This document shows positions 53,984 through 61,251 of a stretch of DNA of 64,000 bases, piece after piece. The DNA is from Candidatus Electrothrix scaldis (GTDB lineage: Bacteria; Desulfobacterota; Desulfobulbia; Desulfobulbales; Desulfobulbaceae), in NCBI GenBank assembly GCA_033584155.1, contig CP138355.1, forward strand, positions 2,303,826 to 2,367,825, in the 5' to 3' direction. Position numbers and translations under genes: made by a program. The first letter of the stretch is position 1. Each line of letters starts with the position of its first letter. Under the pieces are notes generated by a model that had not been told where the DNA came from, ran no database searches, and worked only from the letters and a program-made list of their open reading frames with translations.

Positions 53984-54085
53984 AAATCAATTAAGCTGTA
54001 GTTCTTTACTTACATGAATAATAACATATGGTTGAAACATGGAAAAGGATTATTTTATATCAAGAATCGCTCAATTTAGGTGATA

Positions 54086-54129
54086 TATTGGCTAATGTTG
54101 GACAAGATTACAACATCAACTTTACGTAA
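54086..54129 (+). pseudogene. IS630-family transposase remnant, part 2
   Basis: These bases encode the displaced C-terminus ILANVGQDYNINFT plus the stop codon. Together with 51710-52108 they rebuild the end of an IS630 transposase. Confidence 0.85.
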
Positions 54130-54256
54130 CTTTTGTTAAAATAATTTTGGTTGGGTACTTATACCTGTATAAATCCATCGCTCTGAACAACGATTCGATA
54201 CGCAATGATTTTTACGGACCTCTCCATATAGCTCTTAACTTTTCGTCTTCAAAGAA

Positions 54257-55156
54257 TTATTGAGGAAGGACATGCTGCCAGTCGGTCTCTGCACGGAGAG
54301 GGAGTCCTGCCCGGAAGAAACTCTTCAGTTTTTCATCAAACTCTCTGAAATAGCCGCTGAAAATATCTGCGGTGAGAAACTGAAAATCATGATAGGCGAT
54401 TGCCTCAGCAGTCACAGTAACCGGATCTTTCCGAGTTTTGGGTACCAGCAACAGCACACCAAGCAACACACTTTCCTCGTCCACATATTCCTTGCCATCC
54501 AGTTGCCAGAAGCAGACGCTGTCCAGCTTACCACGAACTTTGATCTTCGGACGGCGTAATCTGTAACGAAACGATGCCGAAAGAAAGCTTTTGATCTTCC
54601 CTTGGAATTCCGTGCCAGCCTGCGCTTGAACAAACTCGGCAGTTTCTTCGGGGATTGCGGAAAATTGCATCTGCTCATTCAATGTCACTGTACAGTCTAT
54701 GCCCGCTTTCAACACATCAACCCAATCATCCTTGGGAAACATATCATACACAACAGGTACTTGAGAACTGTCTGTTTCCCCCTCACAAAAACGGAGTTCA
54801 CACTCTAATCGACTGAACGCCCAGCCGACTCTCGACTTAAGGGTAACCGGAATAACAATCTGATAGAAATCATAGACCTGCATTTTGGCCTGTACATCCC
54901 GAGAAATTTCCTTGCCAGATCCCCGCAACTCAGCAGGATCAATGATACGGATATCTAGTTTCGGCGAGAAGCGTATCTGTTCCTGCTGAAGTCTCTTGAT
55001 TTTTTCGAGGAGCTGCCGTTTGGTTTCATCCGCCACCTCAACACTTTTTCGCTCACCTAAACAGACATCACCGTAGGCGATAATCTCCAATGCTTCTTCA
55101 AGCAAAGCGCTACGATTGACAATTTTCCGGGCAGTAAAATTCGCCTTCGACATCAT
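54257..55156 (-). CDS. Conserved-looking protein of unknown function
   Basis: The 299-residue protein has an N-terminal helical part (NRSALLEEALEIIAYG, TKRQLLEKIKRLQQEQIRF) and a strand-rich centre (YQIVIPVTLKSRVGWAFSRLECELRF). The C-terminal half has KIKVRGKLDSVCFWQLDGK and a final amphipathic helix. No signal peptide, membrane segment or catalytic motif is seen. A GGAG site precedes two adjacent ATG codons (55156 and 55153), and the second has the better spacing. It stands alone between the IS region and nadD. I do not recognise its family. Confidence 0.65.
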   Translation of the reverse strand: MMSKANFTARKIVNRSALLEEALEIIAYGDVCLGERKSVEVADETKRQLLEKIKRLQQEQIRFSPKLDIRIIDPAELRGSGKEISRDVQAKMQVYDFYQIVIPVTLKSRVGWAFSRLECELRFCEGETDSSQVPVVYDMFPKDDWVDVLKAGIDCTVTLNEQMQFSAIPEETAEFVQAQAGTEFQGKIKSFLSASFRYRLRRPKIKVRGKLDSVCFWQLDGKEYVDEESVLLGVLLLVPKTRKDPVTVTAEAIAYHDFQFLTADIFSGYFREFDEKLKSFFRAGLPLRAETDWQHVLPQ

Positions 55157-55421
55157 ATCACTCCAGCCTTATAGGATGAATCGGAATGCTTCCTTTAAAC
55201 AAAAGCCACAAGCCGAACAATTTATCATAAACTGTGCAGAGATGCGAGTATTTCGGGATAATACAGAGATCAGAAAAGGAAGAGCTGCAATGCTGACAAC
55301 TCAATTTTGGAGGGAAAAATACGATTCAGGCTGAGGCCGGGGATCGGCTCAGGATCTGTACTCCTGGTGGGGGTGAGGAGTAACGAGACCGTTTCCCGGA
55401 GATGAACGCTCTGGCTACGAG

Positions 55422-56087
55422 TTACAGGTACAGCCCTTCCTGGAGAATATATTCCCAGACCTGGCTATCCACGTTTTTTGGCATTCTTCCTGTCTTCATC
55501 TTCGACCGTATCATAGTAGAGGAGATATCCTCTTGCAAATGATTCATGAGTAGAAGGATTTCCGCTCCGTCCGAGCGGCACCAGCGCTGGCAGTATATAT
55601 CGCTCTCAAAAGAACCAGGCAAACGTTCAATAGCATGTTGCATATCTATCAGGGAGATACCTGGCCGTGAAATAACAATAAAATTGGTCAGACTGAGCAA
55701 CTTCTGATATTGATACCACCGGTGCAGATCCAACAAGGAATCCGCTCCGATGATAAAATAACATTTCGGGTTAAGAAGTCGCTTCTTCAGCTCAGACAGG
55801 GTGTCAACGGTATAGGAGGGAAAGGAAAGCTCTGCTTCCAGCAAAGAAATGGTAAAACGATCATCTGCCTGCTCAGACCTGCTAAGGACTATTTCCAGCA
55901 TAGCCACCCGATGCCAGAACGAGGCACCGGGTGCGGGCTTATGGGGAGGATCGGCCGTTGGAATAAAGAGCACCTCGTCCAGCCAGGCCTCTTCCGCAGC
56001 TTGACGGGCAATAGCCAGATGGCCCTTATGAACAGGATCAAAGGTCCCCCCGAACAGGCCGACCCTCTGCTCAAGCGTTTTCTCCAC
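55422..56087 (-). CDS. nadD: Nicotinate-nucleotide adenylyltransferase
   Basis: The 221-residue enzyme has the nucleotidyltransferase signature GLFGGTFDPVHKGHLA near the N-terminus, the middle YFIIGADSLLDLHRW and the C-terminal ISSTMIRSKM. It joins nicotinate mononucleotide and ATP into deamido-NAD in NAD synthesis. It directly abuts the proA stop codon, so the two are one transcription unit; this proA-nadD order is common in Deltaproteobacteria. Confidence 0.95.
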   Translation of the reverse strand: MEKTLEQRVGLFGGTFDPVHKGHLAIARQAAEEAWLDEVLFIPTADPPHKPAPGASFWHRVAMLEIVLSRSEQADDRFTISLLEAELSFPSYTVDTLSELKKRLLNPKCYFIIGADSLLDLHRWYQYQKLLSLTNFIVISRPGISLIDMQHAIERLPGSFESDIYCQRWCRSDGAEILLLMNHLQEDISSTMIRSKMKTGRMPKNVDSQVWEYILQEGLYL

Positions 56088-57353
56088 CTATTGCCTGACC
56101 TCACCTTCGCCGTAAACCACGAACTTCTTGGTGGTCAGCTCTTCCAGGCCCATTGGACCGTAGGCATGCAGCTTGGTGGTGGAAATACCGATCTCAGCGC
56201 CAAGGCCGAACTGGCCGCCGTCATTAAAGCGGCTGGAGGCATTAATCATCACGGCAGAGGCATCCACCTCCCGGAGGAAGCGCTGGCTGTTCGCATAGGA
56301 CTCGGTCACGATGACCTCGGTATGCTGGGAGCCGTACTGCTCAATATAGGCTATGGCTCCGTCCATATCATCCACCACCTTAACCACCATTTTTAGCTCC
56401 AGGAACTCAGTCCCCCAGTCACTCTCAGCAGCAGGTTTAATCTCTGGAACCAGGGCACAACTCTGCTCGCAACCGAGCAACTCGACCCCTGCCCCCATCA
56501 GCTCCTTGGCTGCCGCAGGCAGGAAACGCTCCGCAATGGCCTTATGCACCAGCATCCCTTCCAGGGCATTGCAGACTCCGGGACGCTGGGTCTTACCGTT
56601 CATGGCGATACGGATACCGGTATCAATGTCGCCGCTCTCATCGATATAAAGATGGCAGACCCCCTTATAATGCTTGAGCACCGGGATGCTGGAATTTTCA
56701 GTAACAAAGCGAATCAGGCCCTCCCCGCCCCTGGGGATGATCACATCAACAAAGGCCTCCTGGGCCAGCATGGCGTTCACCCCGTAACGATCTGTCACCG
56801 GGATAACCTGCACAGCCTCTTTAGGCACCTTATGGGCCTCCAGCACCTTTTGCAGCAGGCCAGCCAGGGCCAGATTAGAATGAATAGCCTCAGAGCCACC
56901 CCGAAGCAAAACCCCGTTGCCTGCCTTAAGGCAGAGGGCAGCGGCATCAATGGTTACATTGGGCCGGGACTCGTAGATCATACCCACAACTCCCAGGGGT
57001 ACCCGCATTCGTCCAACCGTGATTCCACTGGGACGACGCTTCATATCATCCACCTCACCTACCGGATCAGGTAAGGCTGCGATCTCTTCCAGGCCCTGAA
57101 TCATGGAGGCAATGACCTTATCACTGAGCTCCAGGCGATCAAGCATGGCAGGAGACAGGCCTTTTTCCCGGCCCGCAGCCAGGTCTTTTTCGTTTTCTGT
57201 GCGGATGAAGTCCCGCTCTGCCTTAAGCTGCTCTGCTGTGGACAGCAGGATATCATTCTTTACCGCAGTGGACAGGGCAGCCAGTTTACGCGCGGCCTTA
57301 CGTCCCTTTTCCGCCATCCCGGTGATGAGTTGATCTATTTCCTTATTATCCAT
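56088..57353 (-). CDS. proA: Gamma-glutamyl phosphate reductase
   Basis: From the ATG at 57353 the enzyme is 421 residues, close to the normal ProA length. An upstream start at 57494 would add 47 residues with no family resemblance. The aldehyde-dehydrogenase-type fold is clear, with MIYESRPNVTIDAA, VIIPRGGEGLI and the catalytic cysteine region KTQRPGVCNALEG. It reduces gamma-glutamyl phosphate to glutamate semialdehyde using NADPH in proline synthesis. A weak ribosome site is present. nadD follows directly. Confidence 0.95.
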   Translation of the reverse strand: MDNKEIDQLITGMAEKGRKAARKLAALSTAVKNDILLSTAEQLKAERDFIRTENEKDLAAGREKGLSPAMLDRLELSDKVIASMIQGLEEIAALPDPVGEVDDMKRRPSGITVGRMRVPLGVVGMIYESRPNVTIDAAALCLKAGNGVLLRGGSEAIHSNLALAGLLQKVLEAHKVPKEAVQVIPVTDRYGVNAMLAQEAFVDVIIPRGGEGLIRFVTENSSIPVLKHYKGVCHLYIDESGDIDTGIRIAMNGKTQRPGVCNALEGMLVHKAIAERFLPAAAKELMGAGVELLGCEQSCALVPEIKPAAESDWGTEFLELKMVVKVVDDMDGAIAYIEQYGSQHTEVIVTESYANSQRFLREVDASAVMINASSRFNDGGQFGLGAEIGISTTKLHAYGPMGLEELTTKKFVVYGEGEVRQ

Positions 57354-57557
57354 AATCATTCTTTTTTTGTTGAAGTGATTTGTATTTCCTTCCATACTCC
57401 TACAAATGGAAAGAGCAACAGTGTACTGCATTTCGCAAGCAAGAACAATACGCAAGGATAAGACGTAAGAACAATGCAGCACACATGAACGCACTGTATC
57501 TCTACAGTGAGCAAATCAATGCATATCTCAATTTATATCTTGGTAAGGAGAAGAGAC

Positions 57558-57911
57558 ATGGAACTGCCTTCAGAAGGATACCTTTTACGGATTATTATCG
57601 GTGAGGCGGCACGCTATGAGCATAAACATCTCTACGAGTGGATTATTATTAAGGCGCGGGAGCAGGGCATTGCCGGAGCAACGGCGGTACGGGGCATGAT
57701 AGGCTATGGCGCAGGTTCCCGGATCAAAACCAGCTCCATTCTTTGCCTATCCGAGGATCTTCCTGTAGTCATAGAGATGATTGACAGCCAGCAAAAGCTG
57801 GAGGCATTTCTCGACATCCTTGATCCGATTATCCCCGAGGGTGTGGTGACAATGGAAAAGGTTCATGTTAGGTTATATCGGCATGATGACAACAAGCAGG
57901 GAGCAAGGTAG
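57558..57911 (+). CDS. DUF190 family (PII-like) protein
   Basis: From the ATG at 57558, preceded by AAGGAG, the product is 117 residues; the frame is open further upstream but without the family pattern. It has LLRIIIGEAARYEHKHLYEW, then ARGQ-like AREQGIAGATAVRGMIGYG and the strand DLPVVIEMIDSQQKLEAFL. DUF190 proteins are small, PII-like ligand-binding trimers that in many genomes sit beside crcB. The crcB gene here is about 50 kb away. The ligand is unknown. Confidence 0.88.
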   Translation: MELPSEGYLLRIIIGEAARYEHKHLYEWIIIKAREQGIAGATAVRGMIGYGAGSRIKTSSILCLSEDLPVVIEMIDSQQKLEAFLDILDPIIPEGVVTMEKVHVRLYRHDDNKQGAR

Positions 57912-57930
57912 CTCAAAAGAACGAGAGAAA

Positions 57931-57958
57931 CACCTCGCAGCGTGGATACTCCGAGGTG
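57931..57958 (-). terminator. Hairpin terminating the CARDB peptidase gene
   Basis: CACCTCG (57931-57937) pairs with CGAGGTG (57952-57958). Read on the minus strand it lies about 30 bases after the peptidase stop and is followed by a T-rich stretch. Confidence 0.55.
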
Positions 57959-57988
57959 CAACTCTCTTACTTCGTCTTCTTTTATGCC

Positions 57989-60739
57989 CTAAAAAAACGC
58001 CGGGTAAAAGAGAATCCAAGGGAAGCGCTCTTGTTCGCCGACTGTAACCTCTACGCCGGAAGAGCATTGATTACTGGCATTCGATTCATCACTCACCGTA
58101 TCCACGCAGGCTCCGAACCAATACGTTCCCTCGTTTGTTGGTGCCGTAATCGAGGCGTTCTGCGCCGAGGTAGCTCCTGCCAGGAGTGAACTCACCAAAT
58201 CCGTGGCAAATTGGCTATCACCGATGCTGATCGTTGCATCGTCTGACCGATAATAACGAAGAGTAGTACTATTTGCCGTTGCATTCCCTTGATTTTTTAC
58301 TGTCGCAGAGACAGTGAAACTCTGCCCTGGTGTTAACGTCGTATCACTCACAGCAGAGGAGGTAACAAGCAAATCCGGTTGGCTTGGCGTTGTCACAGCA
58401 ACCTGTACCCCTCCAGAGCACTGATTGGTGGAGCTGGATTCATTGCTCACCGGATCCACACAGGCTCCTATCCAATAGGTTCCATCACTCGTTGGTGCTG
58501 TTACCGAGACGCTTTTTGTCGAAGTTATCCCCGCAGCAAGTGAGGCTACGCTCGCGGTGCTCAGCTGACTATCACTCGTCGTGATCGTTGCATCATTTGA
58601 CCGGTAATAGCGCAAGGTGGAACTCGCTGCTGTTGCACTTCCCTGATTCTTCACCGTGGCAGTCGCAATAAAACTCTGGCCCGGCGTCAAGCTGCTGTCG
58701 CTAACAGAAGGTGAAATAACAAGCAAGTCCGGCTTCGCAGCAACAACAGAGACCTCTACACCTGCGGAACATTGATTACTTGTATCCGATTCCCCGGCAA
58801 CAGTAGCGGCACAGGCACCAAACCAATAGGTTCCCTCTAAAGAAGGGGCTGCAATGGTAATATTTTGCGGAGAAACTCCACCGGCAGTCAACAATGGAAT
58901 GCTATCATTGCCTATTACCATGTCAGTTACTGTGATTGTTGCATCGCTTGAGCGGTAATAGAACAGGGCTGTGGCATTGGCTGTCCCAGCCCCCTGATTT
59001 TTCACCGTCGCAGAGAGTGTAAAGGACTGGCCAGGGGTCAGGGTGTTATTACTGACAGCAGGAGAGATAACAAGCAAATCAGGACTGGTACTGCTACTAC
59101 TGTTAACAGATATTCTGTACTTACCGCCGTTACCGTATTCACCAAACCCAGTAAACCAGCTCGTGTTTGGAGAGACTGCATCAATAGTAAGATAATAGGT
59201 CCCGGAAAGCAGCGTCCCATCATAGGTAAAGATATTCGTCTCTGGAGATAAGGGAGAATGATCATGAGAAGCAATACTGGCGATAACAGTCCCGGCCGCA
59301 TTCTTCAGGGTAACATTCATAGCAAGATTAGCCGCACGATCCTCCCCCTCATCCCCTAAAAGGGGCTTCACCTGAATTGAGGTAGCACCTGAGGCGGCAA
59401 AAGAATACACATCAACATCGGAAAAGAGACCATTCGGTGTGATCTGGCCTTCCCTATCGATGACGGGTAAGGTCAATGCCGTGGCAGAGGTTGTGGCATT
59501 ACCTGCATCATCTGCACGCATACCTAAGACTCCCTTAATGATATCCAAATCCTTTTCCTTATTATTGGCCCCGATATATTCTCCTTGATCCCATTGCACA
59601 TAAGGTTGATCATACGGAGCCCCCATAATTGGCCCCCAACTCCCATGCCCTTCATAATATTCCACAAGCAAAGTGCCATCATGGGAAAGCCCCATCTGAT
59701 GCCCGGATTCATGGGATATGGTTATGCCGAGAGCCCCTGCACTGGTATTCCAGACCCAGCCGGTTCGGTAATAGTCATTTGCGGTTCCAAAAGCGCCAAG
59801 ATAGGCTATCCCACCCGCACCAGGAAGAAAGTCATCTGTGGTTGTAGCGATAATCTGGACACGATTTGCAGCGGATGTCGCAAGGTAGACCGCAGCACTG
59901 GTGGTTACATTAATATTAAAGGCGGCATAGTCTTCTGAGGTTTCCTCCCAGGCTAACCACATATTGTATCGATCAGTTACTGAAAAAGAGCTGGTATCAA
60001 TGTCAGAACTGTACGGAGTATACGCGATATCCTGTCCACTGTTATACTCATCATTCCAAACTGTTCCTGAAAGCACTCCTCCCCAGAAATTAATATACAG
60101 AGTTTTAGAGGCCCCAGGCCGACTCTCCAGGTTTTGCAGGGTGGACAAATCAGGGGTTAACGCTGCGACATCCAACATTGCCATAGAACTGGCTGGAACA
60201 TGAGCAGTAAGAGAGGCATTTTTCTGCATAGGAAAATCTACGCAGAAATATTTATTCTTATCAGTCTCTACCAGTACTCCGCTGCCACCTTCATCTAAAG
60301 ATGCCTGATAGATCTTTTGAGCGTCATTATCAAAAAGGATCATGCCTGTGATGGAACCATTTTGTTCAATCATTCGCAGCGCACCGCCGTTATTAGCGAT
60401 GGTGACAACAGTCACAGACTCAGCCTCTCGTTCGAGCTCAGAAGGCCCTTTCCCCTTCAAGGTTTTGCTCACGGTTCCAGCCACCAGTTCACCTGTAGGC
60501 AAAGGAATCAAAACCTCATCCAGGGCGGCAATCTGCGCAGGGGAAGAAAGAGCGAGTTGTATAGGTATAGCGCTGCCTCCTGATGCCAGACTTTCCTGTA
60601 ACGCCTCTGCCTGGACATTTGTCTGGGCATTTGTCTGGATATCTGTCATTGAATAAATAAGCTCTGCGGAAAAGACCGTTGTCGGCAGGGTTACCCCAAG
60701 AAACAAAAAAAATATCTTAAAGATCTTATTCATTTTCAT
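57989..60739 (-). CDS. Secreted metzincin metallopeptidase with three CARDB repeats
   Basis: The 916-residue protein has a signal peptide (MNKIFKIFFLFLGVTLPTTV) and a propeptide. The zinc motif HESGHQMGLSH starts at residue 343. A PPC-like beta domain follows, then three CARDB-like adhesion repeats. Each repeat starts near PDLLV(I/T)S and contains LTPGQSF, TATVKNQG or SATVKNQG, YYRS(N/D)DATI and YW(F/I)GAC. The end is short and aromatic (PWILFYPAFF). It is probably exported and binds proteins or surfaces through the repeats while cutting with the N-terminal domain. It is separate from the 30-kb metzincin but shares the same HExxHxxGLSH site. Confidence 0.86.
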   Translation of the reverse strand: MKMNKIFKIFFLFLGVTLPTTVFSAELIYSMTDIQTNAQTNVQAEALQESLASGGSAIPIQLALSSPAQIAALDEVLIPLPTGELVAGTVSKTLKGKGPSELEREAESVTVVTIANNGGALRMIEQNGSITGMILFDNDAQKIYQASLDEGGSGVLVETDKNKYFCVDFPMQKNASLTAHVPASSMAMLDVAALTPDLSTLQNLESRPGASKTLYINFWGGVLSGTVWNDEYNSGQDIAYTPYSSDIDTSSFSVTDRYNMWLAWEETSEDYAAFNINVTTSAAVYLATSAANRVQIIATTTDDFLPGAGGIAYLGAFGTANDYYRTGWVWNTSAGALGITISHESGHQMGLSHDGTLLVEYYEGHGSWGPIMGAPYDQPYVQWDQGEYIGANNKEKDLDIIKGVLGMRADDAGNATTSATALTLPVIDREGQITPNGLFSDVDVYSFAASGATSIQVKPLLGDEGEDRAANLAMNVTLKNAAGTVIASIASHDHSPLSPETNIFTYDGTLLSGTYYLTIDAVSPNTSWFTGFGEYGNGGKYRISVNSSSSTSPDLLVISPAVSNNTLTPGQSFTLSATVKNQGAGTANATALFYYRSSDATITVTDMVIGNDSIPLLTAGGVSPQNITIAAPSLEGTYWFGACAATVAGESDTSNQCSAGVEVSVVAAKPDLLVISPSVSDSSLTPGQSFIATATVKNQGSATAASSTLRYYRSNDATITTSDSQLSTASVASLAAGITSTKSVSVTAPTSDGTYWIGACVDPVSNESSSTNQCSGGVQVAVTTPSQPDLLVTSSAVSDTTLTPGQSFTVSATVKNQGNATANSTTLRYYRSDDATISIGDSQFATDLVSSLLAGATSAQNASITAPTNEGTYWFGACVDTVSDESNASNQCSSGVEVTVGEQERFPWILFYPAFF

Positions 60740-60756
60740 TCTGTTGATAAAACCAA

Positions 60757-61251
60757 CTAAAACAACTTCTCCAAAATCACAATGCCATCAGGGGTAAAGG
60801 GCTCAGATCGGCTCAATTCAAGGGCAGCACGGGGGAGCATAAAGCGTCCGTACTCCACCTCTTCCTCTTGCAGGGTAAAAGGACCTTCGTGGGTGCAGGT
60901 GAAAATGCGCCCCCAGACCCGATTTTCCTGATCCTCATAGTACTGATCAAAGAGAAAATCCATCTTGACCGCCCCTACTCCCAGTTCCTCAGCAAGCTCC
61001 CGCTCTGCGGATTGCTCATAGCTCTCGCCGCTCTGAACCACCCCGCCTGCTGCCACATCCCAATAACCGGGATAGACATCCTTGGTCATGGTCCGTTTCT
61101 GGATAAAGAGCTCACCAGCCGCATTAAAGACCAGGATATAACTTGCCCGGTGAATAAGGCGTTGTTCACGCATCAGGCGTCGGGGCAATTCCCCCAGCTC
61201 CCTGTTGTGCTCATCCACAATCTGGACAATCTCCTCACCTGGCGTGTACAT
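60757..61251 (-). CDS. Nudix hydrolase (YfcD-like)
   Basis: The 164-residue protein has a complete Nudix box (GGVVQSGESYEQSAERELAEELG, key residues Gly, Glu-Arg-Glu and Glu-Glu), residues about 89-111. An N-terminal strand region reads QIVDEHNRELGELPR, and LIHRASYILVFNAAGEL precedes the box. The pattern is close to the YfcD and isopentenyl-isomerase-like Nudix group. Its start codon shares one base with the rlmKL stop, so translation is coupled. It hydrolyses a nucleoside-diphosphate-linked compound, identity unknown. Confidence 0.88.
   Translation of the reverse strand: MYTPGEEIVQIVDEHNRELGELPRRLMREQRLIHRASYILVFNAAGELFIQKRTMTKDVYPGYWDVAAGGVVQSGESYEQSAERELAEELGVGAVKMDFLFDQYYEDQENRVWGRIFTCTHEGPFTLQEEEVEYGRFMLPRAALELSRSEPFTPDGIVILEKLF

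Larger units (their letters stand above)
52109..54080 (-). mobile_element. IS1380-family element B (1,972 bp including a MITE)
   Basis: The ends are inverted repeats CCTAAATTGAGCGATTC (52109-52125 and complement 54064-54080). The 5-bp duplication TGATA flanks it at 52104-52108 and 54081-54085. Removing it and one TGATA joins the IS630 frame into ALYDILANVGQDYNINFT followed by a stop, which confirms the boundaries. Confidence 0.93.

Noticed and set aside
56088-57494. Long ProA starting at 57494
   Set aside because: The first 47 residues are Cys/Arg-rich and unlike ProA; the enzyme has normal length from 57353.
57354-57557. Fluoride riboswitch upstream of the DUF190 gene or crcB
   Set aside because: No conserved crcB-motif pattern could be found in either location, and crcB follows the previous gene by only 17 bases.
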